A DNA stretch of 64,000 bases, taken from assembly GCF_049243985.1 (NCBI RefSeq), contig NC_135370.1, forward strand, positions 110,790,506-110,854,505, given 5' to 3'. A program made the translations under genes and the position numbers. The stretch comes from Paroedura picta. Taxonomy: Eukaryota; Chordata; Lepidosauria; Squamata; Gekkonidae. Position 1 is the stretch's first letter. Every line of letters starts with the position of its first letter. Shown piece after piece: positions 1-50,756 of the stretch. Under the pieces are notes generated by a model. The model was not told the origin of the DNA, searched no databases, and was given only the letters and a program-made list of their open reading frames with translations.

Positions 1-690
1 TTCTGGAAGCTCATTCTACCAGGTGGGGGCCAGGACAGAGAAAGCTCTGGCCTGGTTGAGTCCAGACAAACCTCTTGGGCCAGGGATCACCAGCTTGTTG
101 GTGTTTGCAGAGCGTAGTGCTCTTTGGGAGGCATAGGTAGACAGGCAATCCCTCAGGTACTCCGGGCCCAGCCTGTGTATGGCCTTGAAGGTGATTACCA
201 GAACCTTAAGCCTGATCTGGTTTTCAGCTGGTAGCCACTGCAGCTTGAACTTGATCTGGAAGCTAACCAGTAACCAATGAAGCTACCGCAGCATTGGCTG
301 AACTTTGGCCCTCCAAGATGACCTAGTGAGGACCCTTGCAGCCGCATTTAGTACCAGTTGCAATTCCCGGGTCAGGGACAAGGGAATGCCCATGTAGAGC
401 GAGTTACAGAAGTCTAGTTTGGAAGTGACCGTGTTCCAAGGACAGGTACTAGTAGCCTTGCTTGGCGTAGATGGAAAAATGCTGTTTGGGCTACCTTCGT
501 GATCTGAGCCTCCATAGACAGGGAGGCATCAAAGATCACCTCCAAATTCCTGGCTACTGGCACAAGTGTAAGTTGCACCCCATCTAGTCAGGGGAAAGGC
601 GTTTCCTGGTCCTGTCCTCTTCTACCCAGGCACAGGACCTCCATCTTGGATTTATGATTGGTTGACCACAGTCTCTGAGGGTACCTTACC
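1..690 (-). mobile_element. L2-group LINE fragment
   Basis: Closely parallels 10312-10990 of the intact LINE in the same orientation, for example CAGGACCTCC, GAGTTACAGAA and CCTCCAAGATG-type blocks in the same order. It covers the C-terminal part of the reverse transcriptase region, and the reading frame is broken. It continues off the left edge of the window. Confidence 0.85.
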
Positions 691-1714
691 AGTGCAAGGG
701 TAATGCTTCTAAAAACATTACAGAGAGATATGATTCACTATAATGGTTGGTGCTGACTTGGATCAGGAAAAAAAATTTCAAATCACTACTCAGCCATTAG
801 CTGAATGTAGCAGGATTGTAGTGAGAATAAGAATGCAGTGCGTGTCCTTGGGAAGCAGAGTAAAAATGTATGCACATTACCTTAGCTTCTTGGGGACAAT
901 AATCTGTGATAGAAAAAGATTGAAACCACACATTCTAAAATGGAGAAATGGAAAAAGCTAAATGGTCATGATTCTCTATGGAACATACAGCAGTATCAGA
1001 CTGGCAGTTATTTTGTTTCAATACCAGATTCCTTCCTAGTACAGTTATGCACTAATCGTTCTTATTATAGTAGTGATGATTGCTGCCCATAGGAGACACT
1101 ACCCAGGGCTTGGCTGCAGTGGTTTTGGAGCATTGCTTCTACATTCTTGGAGGAAGAAGCAATGCTCTTCAAGTGTGGGAAAATGTGCTTGCATGTATTA
1201 TCCTATAACTGCAACTAAGAGATGGGTGAGGTGCAGAGATGTTGTTATGCCTTTGCTGTGAAGGTAAAATGCTTAAACATACAAAAAATGCTTAAACATA
1301 CAGGGCGGTTCATGGTAATTATGGGATGTTGGATACTCTGGTGCCAATATGTTTGAACGAAGAAATTGGCTGTGTACTTTGCTGATTTTGGGAATAGTGT
1401 GCAAGTTGATGCAATTTTCTGCTCACAGGTGCTGCTGATTACTTCTGTATCATGTCCACATCCCCACATTTTTCATTCTTTCAGGGGGTGGATTACTATG
1501 ATGATGATGATTCTTTTTTAGTCCTGCCTGAAAACTCCATTGAAACTCTGAGCATTTTTGATTGGGCTTAAGAATATTAATATTGTACCATTTCTCCCAA
1601 TTAGCTACATGCCCTTTTGCCTAAAATAATTAGTACACTTACCAGTGTACTATTTGCAGTTGCTGAGTAATATCTTTAATATGTATTTTAAATCCATGGG
1701 CAAAGGTAATATTT

Positions 1715-1870
1715 TGTTTATTTATTTGATTTCTATACCGCCCTTCCATATGGCTAAGGGCGGTTTACATACATCGTAGGGGGATACATGGAACGAGTCA
1801 ACATACAACATAGTCAATATACAGCAATAACAATCCAACAGTGGTTCTAAACAACACAACTTCAGTGATC
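1715..1870 (-). mobile_element. LINE 3' tail fragment
   Basis: TTTATTTATTTGATTTCTATACCGCCC followed by a GGCGGTTTACA block is, on the - strand, the usual 3' end of squamate L2/CR1-group LINEs. Only about 150 bases remain. (Key blocks: TTTATTTGATTTCTATACCG, GGGCGGTTTACATAC.). Confidence 0.6.
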
Positions 1871-2452
1871 CCAACTATAACAATAACAACTTTACATCTT
1901 GATGAGTTGCCCACGATGTATCACAGGAAAATCTGATACCACTAACTGCATAGGTGAACATCTTGGTGTAAGGTAGCTCTCCTAGTCCCATGTATTTAAA
2001 AAACCTGAAATTTTATTTCTTATCAGACAAAAATTATTTAATTATTTCCTTCATTTCTGGTCCATTCTGTGCATGATCAGTTTTATGTTATTGTTAAATT
2101 AATGCTCAGTTTGACTTATACCACTGAAGAAGGCTGGGTGCCAAAATGTGTTTGGTATTGGCTCTTGCATATGGAGACAGTATATACTTTTAAACCTGTA
2201 TTTATGAAAATGGACAGTTGTCTTTATATGAGGTACTTATCTGTACTATGTACATAGTTATATTTTACCTTCTTGTTCCAGCCTTTTTGATTACCTTCTC
2301 ACTTTTGGGTATACTCTGGAATGTATTCCAGCTGAGTATGTAGTGTTGCCCCCTGTTAAAATTCTCATACTAGATGATAGTGAGAAAATTACATAAATGG
2401 CTTCCAACACCCCTTTAAAGTACTCCACTGTTATTTCCACACTGCAGATGAG

Positions 2453-2471
2453 TGGTGGTGGTGGTGGTGGG
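2453..2471. repeat. (GGT)n microsatellite
   Basis: Six tandem GGT-type triplets in otherwise unassigned upstream DNA. Confidence 0.8.
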
Positions 2472-2829
2472 TTAGAACAACTGCACCATATTGTTAATTA
2501 CACATTTCACATAAAGACTAAAATTAATTGAGTGGCTTATAATATATTCTTAAAAAATGCTTTAAAGAATGGTCACCTACTCAATATTTATTTGGGAAAA
2601 AACATTCCAGAGCTAAGTTTCCACTACACACGGTATGTACATGTTATCAAGATGGAGAAGCAGAACAATTACACAACAGGGTATCCAGGTTTTCCCAATG
2701 AACTCACTTCATTCATAGCGTCCACGAGTCTGGTCATCACCTGAAATAATCACACAGTCCTGCTGAACAAAAACATTTCCGCAAGATAGCCCACCACCAA
2801 ATAACACACAAACACACACCTCGGGCGCT

Positions 2830-3289
2830 CAACAGAATGCAGGCGCCCTTAAGTGCTGCATCCACTTCGACGCAGGCATAACCGCGTCCCTATCACGCTG
2901 CGGGTAAAACGGGGCCCCCGAACAACACAGGAAGCCGCGTCTCTTTCCCGTGTTTGTGCTAGGAGGGTAGAACGGCGCGACTCTATCTCTCGGCCCTCCA
3001 AGGGGAAACTCCGCTATGCTTTGCGTGGAAAGCTGGTACTGAATCGCCGACGCCTTTCCTTGTCTGCGGCTGGTAGACCGGAAGTGTCGTGCGTAAGGCT
3101 TTTCCTTCTAGGGTCACCCACGGACTCTCTGTGGAGGAGGAAGTGGTCTCTGAAGGCACGGAACTTGAGGGCGGTCTCGCCGCTTTGGTTGTCCCCTGAA
3201 TTTGGAGGAGGAGGAGGAGGGAGGAGGGAGGAGGAGGAGGAGGGTCCTCCACTGGGAAGAGGGAGGTGAAGTCGCGTCTAGGAGGCGGC
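2830..3289 (+). promoter_or_regulatory. NADSYN1: CpG-rich promoter and 5' UTR of NADSYN1
   Basis: CpG dinucleotides are dense from about 2830 to 3330, in sharp contrast to the AT-rich flanks. No TATA box sits at an obvious place, which fits a housekeeping CpG promoter. The transcription start cannot be fixed from sequence. A purine tract lies just before the start codon. The start at 3290 is chosen because [18 protein letters not shown] matches the known N-terminus and no earlier in-frame start fits. Divergent transcription towards a left-hand neighbour is possible but not shown. Confidence 0.75.
3204..3244 (+). repeat. (GGA)n purine tract in the 5' UTR or promoter
   Basis: About 40 bases of nearly pure GGA/GGAGG repeat end roughly 46 bases before the start codon. 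If transcribed, it would be a G-rich 5' UTR tract able to form G-quadruplex-like structure; that consequence is inference. Confidence 0.85.
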
Positions 3290-43055
<39,766 letters not shown>

Positions 43056-43825
43056 ATCTTCTGTAGTGCTGCTGTGGATATATGACATTTGCTCTAATAA
43101 TCCAATAACCTCAGATATTAAGATCCAACAGAATTTTAGTGGTTGTATGATTATTTTTTTTAAAAATCAAGAATGTTTACTATTTTGGTTCAACACAGTG
43201 ACTTAAAGAGAACTACAGTTTAAGAAGAGAAGAATTTTTCCAGAAATTTGCAGCTAAAAATGGGGGAAGGGCTTTTAAGTTTTAAATCAACCTTGTTGTT
43301 GTATGACTGATAAAGCACAAAACGTAGATTACATAAACTGTGTTCATCTGCATTTTAGAGAGACTTTTCACTATAAGTAGCAATTTCCAAAAATTAAGAT
43401 TTGACCAAGATATGAATCATTTTGGATGTGTCTGGAGATTTAAGTTGGCCAAACAACATATTGGTTGTGGGATGTGATTTGGCCCTCTAATGCACATGTC
43501 TCTATTTCAGTGCTCCATCTGGGTGGTTGCAACTTTGAGAATATGAGTAGTAGCTGTGTCTGAGGTTTTGGATGAAACATAAAATTTTCATTAATACTTG
43601 GAAGCTGTTGGGATATATGGAAATAATTAATATGACCAACACCAGCCTTAGCAACCCAGCCGTTGCAGGAAAATATCTGCTCCTCTAATGAACAGTCTGC
43701 ATATGATTTTTTTCTTTTAACTTGTTGAACTGAAATCATAAAATTTTACAGCCACTGGCACATGTGGACATGAAAAATGATTTTTTTTCATTTTACTATG
43801 CAATAAATTCACATTTTAATGAATC
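43056..43825 (+). other. NADSYN1: NADSYN1 3' UTR
   Basis: This is non-coding sequence after the stop, with no strong repeat match. A canonical AATAAA lies at 43802-43807, followed by a T/GT-rich stretch near 43830-43860 that fits a downstream element. The cleavage point is estimated. Confidence 0.7.
43802..43807 (+). terminator. NADSYN1: AATAAA polyadenylation signal
   Basis: Canonical hexamer 747 bases after the stop codon with a T-rich downstream region. No other equally placed signal was seen in the 3' UTR. Confidence 0.7.
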
Positions 43826-43829
43826 TAAT

Positions 43830-44646
43830 TGGCTCTGTTTTTATTTTTCATATTTTTTGTTATTTACATAGGTTTAACTACCCTGGTCTGTTGGTTTGAA
43901 CAGCAAATTGAAGCCTCAATTAGGCATGTTAGTGGAGTGTGTGATTAACTTTAAATATGAATATAATCCTGTTGACGTCACTGTGGCCTAAACAGGGACT
44001 TCTGGGTTCTGTTCCCGGTTTTGGCATTTATATGTTATGTGATATCTAATAATTTCTGAAAGTTTAATCTTTGAGGACTTGTGTTATATTTTCTCCATAT
44101 TACTTCAGGGGAGCTACAGTATGCCACCATGTTTTGTTTTAGGGATAGCTACAGTTTACTTCCACAGATACTTGCCTATCTCTGTTGAATGACTTTCAAA
44201 CAGTGTCAAGAGAAGTATATAGTCCTTGAAGGGTAGGCTTTTGGACTTGGTTATCCATGCTCTGGTCACATCCATGTTATGTTACAGTGATGTGTTATAC
44301 TTGGACAGCTGGGAAGTTTCAGTTGGTATGAAGTGCAGCTGCCAGATTGCTGACTGAGGAATATAAGACTCTAGTTTCAAAATAACTGCACTAGTAGTAA
44401 GTAGTCTGGGATCAGGATATGAAAATGACTGTGCCATTTGTTGCCAGGATGGCTCAGTGCTATCTCTGCACTCTAAGGTAAAGTGGGTTGTGCCAAAGGA
44501 GAGCACTTTCTTGGTTGTGGTGCCCAGTTGTAGAATACCTTTCCTACATGCAACAGAGAATTTTGCATTTTTTTCCACACTATAAAAACTCATCTTTTCC
44601 CCAGACATTGTTTTGACGAGTTTGGAAGTTTCTTTTATTATATACA
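43830..44646. other. Intergenic, unassigned
   Basis: No gene or repeat could be supported between the NADSYN1 poly(A) region and Helitron-like copy 2. Confidence 0.5.
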
Positions 44647-45322
44647 CTAGCAGGAAAGCCCATTTTAAAAATGGGCCTTGGAAAGGTTAGGGAAAGGCCT
44701 CCTGCGGCCTCCCCTGGTAGCTCCACGGTTCGGCAAGGGGCGACAGAAAGCTCCCCCCCGCCGGGCGGGCCATGGCAGTAGCTGCAAAGGGCTCTCACCA
44801 CGTGCGCAATGTAGTGAGAGGCCCTCGTGGGCCAAGGGGCCAGGGGAAGCCCCCCCCCCCCCGCTGGGCCTAGGGGCTACAGAAAGCCCTCCCTGCCAGG
44901 CTGGCGTTCGCGGGAGCAACCGCTTGGCCCACGAAGGCCTCTCACCACGTCACAGATCCTGCGAGAGGCCTTCGCAGGCCAAGGAACCATGGAAATGCCC
45001 CCTCCCCCGGGCCAGCCATCTCTGACACTAACCTGTAAATTATCAGAGTCTCCCCAGAACGATGATCCTTGTTGCTCAGCTTGGCCCGCGCTGGCTGTTG
45101 GTGGCCAGGTCGAGCTGGAAGCGCCCTCCTTGCTGGCTAGGAAACCTCTGGTGGCGAGGCTGGGTGAGCAGCTTGTGCGCGGCCAATGGAGGCGGGCGCT
45201 CCAGGGGCTGTCCCAATTAGCCCGCTGGAGTGGAAGCGCTGGCCAGACAGCCGGTTCCTGTGTCCTGGACAGCGCTGCCCAGATGGCTGTTTCACTAATA
45301 TTTAGAGGAACCGTGGTAAAGA
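44647..45322 (-). mobile_element. Helitron-like non-autonomous element, copy 2
   Basis: On the - strand it starts TCTTTACCACGG after an A and ends with a hairpin (GCCCATTTT and AAAATGGGC), TTTCCTG and CTAG before a T. It is 676 bases and GC-rich. The interior is unlike copies 1 and 3 except in the outer 35 or so bases (CTAAATA). A roughly 110-base unit recurs once inside (AGGCCTTCGCAGGCCAAGG against AGGCCCTCGTGGGCCAAGG). The most decayed of the three. Confidence 0.7.
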
Positions 45323-45336
45323 TTTGATGCGGCTTT

Positions 45337-45388
45337 TCATAGAGTTGGAAGGGACGTCCAGGTTCATCTAGCCCAACCCCCTTTAGAA
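45337..45388 (-). mobile_element. CR1 3'-end scrap
   Basis: TCATAGAGTTGGAAGGGACG followed by CATCTAGCCCAACCCCCTTT is the reverse complement of a CR1 end, about 50 bases. Confidence 0.75.
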
Positions 45389-45544
45389 TGCGGATTTTAA
45401 AATATAGTTTGTTTTTGTATTTGAAACAGAGCCACTGGTTTTATGATTTTGTCCAGTTTTGCATATGTGTGTGTTTTATCTATTGTGTTTTGATGGTAAA
45501 CTGCTAAGAGGCAAATTGGCTGACAGTATAGAACATAAATTCTT

Positions 45545-45760
45545 AAAATGAGGTGCTGCCTAACAAATGAAACTGCATTAAACTGAACCATACCCTTGAT
45601 TCATCACAGTCATTATTGTCTATTTGGACTGATGAGGTCTCAGACCAGAGGTCTTTCACATCACCTACTGCCAGATCTTTAACTGGAGATACCAGGAATT
45701 GAACGTGGGACCTTCTACATGTCAAACAGGTGCCTCACTATTGAGCTATAGTCCTTCTGC
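45545..45760 (-). mobile_element. tRNA-derived SINE (ATCTCCAG type)
   Basis: On the - strand a tRNA-like head (GACTATAGCTCAATAGTGAG, then TTCAATTCCTGGTATCTCC) is followed by body sequence AAAGACCTCTGGTCTGAGAC and GTCCAAATAGACAATAATG. It is nearly complete but diverged. Confidence 0.7.
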
Positions 45761-45764
45761 ATGT

Positions 45765-46594
45765 GGTGACTTGCTGTAGCTTTTACTCTAGGAATAGCTA
45801 GAATAACTAGAATATTGGTGGCTTGGTCTTCCCCTCTCCCCCGGGACCCCTTCTGACCACCTAGCAGCCTTCTCATTCCAAGGGCATCTCTTCCCTGACT
45901 CTTTCTTCTCTCCAGCTATTCAACACTCATGCCAGGGAGTGCACAACGCATTACTCTGTTAAAGTAACAGTACAACAAAGGATATTAAAAACTTGTTTTC
46001 TGTGGACCAACTGATATAACTAGCAAAACCTTTTGTCTACCATTTCAAGGTGTAGGTCTTCAAGTTCATGTACTAACTAGAAGGAAACTTCCTACACTTT
46101 GAAAATTACCATATGTCAAAAGCAGGTTTTTCATGTTTCTGCATTAATAAAATGGCACATATTTGAGGCCAAGGTGCCTTTCTCATCTAGTTTATGAACT
46201 AATTAGCATGGTATCATTTTGTTTCAATGGTTTGCAGTGGTAATCAAGTAAAAGATGGTTATGTTGGTGAATGCTTTTTATAATTTTATTTTCTTTATAG
46301 CATTAATATCCTGCCTTTCTGCCCATTCAGAGCCACTACACTTTGAACTAGTTCTCAATAAGATGGTAACCTGTTCCACATTCATATGAGCTCCTACCTA
46401 TAAAAAAAAGGCATTAGAGTCCAGACATGTCCCCTCTAAAAACAAACAAAAAATCATATGCCCTTCAATACAGAACTTTTGCTGTCTATCCACAATCAGA
46501 TTTTTGAGAAAAGGATTCTAATCTAATCTTGTCCCTGAAAACTATTGTTTTGCAACTTGTAGAACTTTTTTTTTTTTGGTATGGAGGAATCTCT
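45765..46594. other. Intergenic, mostly unassigned
   Basis: Apart from a short tail at 46285, nothing could be assigned. Confidence 0.5.
46285..46395 (-). mobile_element. LINE or SINE 3' tail fragment
   Basis: TTTATAGCATTAATATCCTG followed by CCTTTCTGCCCATTCAGAGC fits a - strand tail of about 100 bases. Confidence 0.4.
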
Positions 46595-46609
46595 GACTTT
46601 AAGCCTTAA

Positions 46610-46897
46610 GGTAAAAAGGTAAAGGTATCCCCTGTGCAAGCACTGGGTCATGTCTGACCCTTGGGGTGATGCCCTCTAGTGTTTTCATGGCAGACTCAAT
46701 ACGGGGTGGTTTGCCAGTGCCTTCCCCAGTCATTACCGTTTACCCCCAGCAAGCTGGGTACTCATTTTATCAACCTCGGAAGGATGGAAAGCTGAGTCAA
46801 CCTTGAGCCAGCTGCTGGGATTGAACTCCCAGCCTCATGAGCAGAGCTTTCAGACTGCATGTCTGCTGCTTTACCACTCTGCACCACAAGAGGCTTA
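46610..46897 (-). mobile_element. tRNA-derived SINE with BovB-like tail, copy C
   Basis: A 15-base duplication with one mismatch flanks it (GACTTTAAGCCTTAA at 46595-46609, GACTTTAAGACTTAA at 46898-46912). The ends are the same as in copies A, B and D. Confidence 0.9.
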
Positions 46898-47094
46898 GAC
46901 TTTAAGACTTAAAACCCCCTAAAATATCTGAAAGTGCAGTGTCTAGTTTGGCACTTTACCATATAGTCTTCAAAGTCAATGAGTGTTCCAGAATTATTTT
47001 TCCAACTAGAAATAAAGCCCATTTTATTCAGTAATAAAATGGGCGCTAGGAGCCGGTCTTCTCTCGGCCCCGGGAGCGGCACCACTGCAGCGAG

Positions 47095-47360
47095 GCCGCT
47101 CCCGGGGGCGAGAGAAGGCTGGCTCCCGCCCCCCCACCCTCCCAAAGTCCTGAACGGCGTTCTCTCGCCATTGGGAGTGGCCTCGCTGCGGCGCGGCCGA
47201 TCCCAGGGGCGAGAGAAGGCCGGCTCCAGCCCCCCCCCTCCCCAAGTCCCAAACGGCGTTCTCTCGCCCTCGGGAGCAGCTTCGCTGTGGTGAGGCCACT
47301 CCCGGGGGCGAGAGAAGGCAGCCTCCAGCCCCCCACACCTGCCCCAAGTCCTGAATGGCG
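47095..47360. repeat. Tandem repeat of roughly 100-120 bases, three units
   Basis: Each unit carries GGGGCGAGAGAAGGC, a C-rich run, AAGTCC and CGGCGTTCTCTCGCC-like sequence, so the unit is itself partly palindromic. It lies inside Helitron-like copy 3. Confidence 0.75.
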
Positions 47361-47777
47361 GGCGGCAGTGCGGCTCACATGCCGTCCTGCTCGTGGCGGC
47401 GTGGGTCGGTGGGCGAAGTCTCGTTGGCGCTGGGGCGGGTGGGTGACTGGTGCTCGTTGGGGGCGGCGCCGCCTCAGCCACAGGTGCGTGTGGCAGCGGC
47501 GGGTGTGGGCGGCAGGCCCTAAGTTGTGTGCGGGCCAGCAGTGAGGGGTGCTTGTTGAGGCAACGGCGGCTGGTGAAGGCAGAGTGGGCCCGAAGGCAGA
47601 GTGGGCCCGAACTCACTGGGGGCGATGGCTGTGGCTTCTCCCGGGCGCTGAAGCGGCCTCGCTGCGTCTACGACGCGGCGAGGCCGCTCCAGCGGCCGGG
47701 AGAAGCAGGAGGAGGAGCAGGCCAGCTGGAGGACTGTCGGCGCGGTCTGGCAGACTGCACTGAGTCCCGGCCGGCCG

Positions 47778-47889
47778 AAGCAGCCAATGGGGAGGCTCGC
47801 TTTGCGTGCCTCCCCATTGGCTGCTGGCCCTGGATGGACACTCAAAGGGGCCAATCAGGAGCCGCTGCGCGGCTCCTGATTGGCCCCTC
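47778..47889. repeat. Two adjacent CCAAT-bearing palindromes
   Basis: First: AGCCAATGGGGAGGC pairs with GCCTCCCCATTGGCT. Second: GGGGCCAATCAGGAGCCG pairs with CGGCTCCTGATTGGCCCC across a very short loop. The second pairs almost perfectly over about 41 bases. Matching palindromes lie in copy 1 at 37703-37765. Confidence 0.85.
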
Positions 47890-47981
47890 CGAGTTTTTCT
47901 CCCAGACAGGGTCCGCCCTAACTCCTCCCCAACAGCCCTTACTCCTTTATTTAGTCTGCGGCGCCGCGGGCGGTTTAAAGA

Positions 47982-50346
47982 TGGTGATATAAGGAAGGTG
48001 CATTCAATTGGTAAGACTTTATTGTTTGCTTTCTTGTGAAGGATCATGGAGAAAAAAACAACACAATTGGCTCGATCTCATACAGAAACATTTCCCCTTA
48101 ATGTTTTCTCTTCGACGAAACGTGGAGAGCATTTCAGCAACATGCTTTAAAAAAAAGGAATGAATATGCTTAAGTAAGTTCCTGAATTGGCAGGACTGGG
48201 CAAGTATTCTCTTGCTGCAAGTGAGGTCATAGTGGGGAAGGTTTGAAATACTGAGTTCTCTGTGAAGAGAAAGGGTGGAGCCATGAAAGCCATCTCAGTT
48301 TTTTCTGGCAAAGCATAGTGTAGATTTTGGTTTTAATCATTTATATGACATGCAGCCCGGTGACTGTAGCTTATACTGTGCTTTTCTTCCATGCTCCAAT
48401 TTACTCCACATGCAAATGCCCCCTGGCACATTTAAGTTATGTTTTCCCCATGTGAAAAACTGAAGAAGCAGTTTCTTTTGGCCATGTGTGATATAACAAT
48501 AGGAAAAGGATATTGTGATTAAAAAGTATTGAACTAGAATTGGAAAGTTCAAACTTTCATTACACTAACAAGTTCAATGGCCAATGACTCTGTTGCATAA
48601 CCTACCTCACAGGCTTGTTCTGTAGATAAAGTGGGAAGGGGGATCATTTATACCACTCTGAGTTGGGCAGAAACATGAGATAAAAATGTGACTGGTAATA
48701 TTGAAAAAGACCTGCTGTTTTAATTGGGCTGCTATTTAATTGCTGATTTTTTCCACTATCTTACTGCTAATTTTAGTGATATGTTTCTTGCTGCTTGTTT
48801 AAAGGTATTGTTTATGACTTTGATTGTGGTATTTGTTGGTGGTGTTGGCATGTGTAGATTTTGTGTTGATGGGGTGGGGGAGGGTTGCCTTCCTTGGGGT
48901 TGTGCCAAAAGGTAGGATAAAAATATTTCCAATGACTGTTTGTTACCTGTTACAGTTAGCATCATTATTGTTGTACACTGCCCTGAGCTGGTCTGAGAGG
49001 ACAGTATTAAATAAAGAGTAAATAAATAAATTAAACAACTTGGTTTGAAGTTCTCCCTTGCCATATAGATTGCTCCTTCAAGAAGCAGTTTGCTCCAGTC
49101 TTTAGGTGGACATTTAATACTTAAATTAGCCTTTGATTCTTACACTTGCACAAGCTCTATACGTGCCAGTGCAGTTGGTGCTTTGGCACCCTTGGCTTCG
49201 CCAATGAGCCTGGCTGGACCTTTCTTGACTTCCTGAACAAACTCAGAAATAGGGTTTAGTTGCAGCTTCACCCAATAAGTGTTTAAAAACATTTAAAATG
49301 TCATATGCCACATATATTATGCAAAATATTACTGATGCTTTATGTTTAAGAAAACCATGAGAAAGTTGAGTGCAGAAGTGGCTCTTTTTAAAATGTATGT
49401 AAGGGGCATGCAGTCACATATCCTCATCAAATTTCCAGTGTCACTTCAGTAAGTTTAATTAATGATAAAGCATCATATGACTGTGTTGTTCAGCTGGGCT
49501 GTCTGTGGCTTACTGGAACTGCTCTCTCTTATTCTTTTTATAAAGCACTCTGAGATACTTATGACTGGAATAGAACTAGCCTCTTTTCCAAGGTCAGGAA
49601 GCCTGCCTCTCACTGGTTTGGGATTGCTTACCCTAAAGTATGCAAAGTCATCAATATTTCCTGTGTGTGGCCCAAATTACTAGATAATATGAATGTGATT
49701 ATTGGGCTAGGAACCTGATGGGCAACTGATTTTTAACGTCTTGCTTCTTCAGCTAGGAAAAGACTGAATGGCTAGCAGTAGTCTTCTTCTTGAGATGCAC
49801 GCAGACGTGCCTTTCATGCTCTTTCAGTCTGGACAACTAGAGAAGCTTTGGCAGAAGCCTTTCTTTAGGCCTCTCGTCTGCACACTGCCTTGTCCTCCTG
49901 TCTTCGACGGTGCTGTGTTTTCTGGGAACCTTTCTGGAAAATTCTCTGATGCCCTAAATAAACCATTATCTGATTTAGTATGTTTATTTTGACTGATATT
50001 TAGCCAACCGGGAAAAGTACCTCATGTTAATTTCAAACCCCAATAGCAGTAAAAACTTGGGAAAATAATACCAATCAAATGTGGTTGAAATGTTATCTTC
50101 AAACATTCAAAGCTTTATGTGGAATCATAGTTGTAATAATGCTAAGAGATATACCATGATTCCCATAGATTGTTTTAATGTAAAAGCAAAAATGGAAGCA
50201 ACTGTGGACACATGGATTTTATTGCATCTGAAGAACAGGATTGTCATGGATGTGGTTGTCAGCTTATTTATTTCAACATAATTTAATTGTCACCTACAGT
50301 AGGGCACATTATTTTTTTTATTATCAATTTCATATTAGGTGATTAC
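47982..50346. other. Intergenic, mostly unassigned
   Basis: Apart from the LINE end near 48925, no feature is supported. 49740-49990 is slightly more GC-rich with a 74-codon frame but no recognisable protein. Confidence 0.5.
48925..49037 (+). mobile_element. L2-group LINE, 3' end
   Basis: TTGTACACTGCCCTGAGCTG, AGGACAGTATTAAATAAAG and AAATAAATAAAT are the standard tail. Upstream sequence to about 48720 may belong to the same copy but is too diverged to be sure. Confidence 0.7.
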
Positions 50347-50360
50347 AATACCCCTTCCAC

Positions 50361-50742
50361 TTGCTACTAACTGGAAAAACGCAGATAATATCTCATTAGA
50401 TAATTGGCGAAAGAAAATTAGGCAGTTTATGATGTTGGAAAAGTTAACTAATAACATTAAAGGGGAGAAAAAGATTGAGGATTTCAATATAATTTGGCTG
50501 GATTTGGCAAATTACTTAAGGAAATTTTCAGACTATATGGCATGTGAACTAGTGTTGTAATGTGTGACTTTGAATTATGAACAGTTGAATTGTAATAGAT
50601 GAAATGGACATTGTCTACAGGATTCAAATGGTTTATGAAGCTACAGAGTTGTGCTGCGTTGAATTTTGTTTTTGGTGGGGCGTTTCTGTTGATTGTCTGT
50701 TATTTATTAATTATAATTAAAATATTTTTAAAAATTAAAAAA
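50361..50742 (+). mobile_element. 5'-truncated L1 LINE with target duplications
   Basis: A perfect 14-base duplication AATACCCCTTCCAC flanks it (50347-50360 and 50743-50756). The insert encodes a short C-terminal stretch (SLDNWRKKIRQFMMLEKLTN) like L1 ORF2 ends. A 3' UTR and an A-rich tail follow. Confidence 0.8.
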
Positions 50743-50756
50743 AATACCCCTTCCAC

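Larger units (their letters stand above)
691..2829. other. Upstream DNA, mostly unassigned
   Basis: Apart from a LINE tail (1715-1870) and a GGT tract, nothing recognisable is seen. The open frames are short and lack family features. No DHCR7 coding exon is visible. Confidence 0.6.
47006..47981 (-). mobile_element. Helitron-like non-autonomous element, copy 3
   Basis: On the - strand it starts TCTTTAAACCGCCCG after an A and ends with a hairpin (CGCCCATTTTATT and AATAAAATGGGC), TTTATTT and CTAG before a T. It is 976 bases, very CpG-rich and has clean ends. Inside are three imperfect units of roughly 100-120 bases (47095-47360) and two long palindromes with CCAAT in the arms (47778-47821 and 47849-47889). 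No protein of known type is encoded. Confidence 0.75.

Noticed and set aside
1-2829. Search for DHCR7, the expected divergent neighbour
   Set aside because: No coding exon of DHCR7 could be read on either strand. It may lie further left; a non-coding 5' exon cannot be excluded.
2853-3269. 138-codon frame in the NADSYN1 promoter
   Set aside because: It is out of frame with NADSYN1, composed of low-complexity Arg/Gly/Glu runs from the GGA tract, and fits a CpG-island artefact.
46909-47616. 235-codon - strand frame rich in Arg, Pro and Gly
   Set aside because: It crosses the border of Helitron-like copy 3 and its peptide repeats follow the DNA tandem repeat. No domain or conserved start is visible, so it is treated as a GC-driven open frame.
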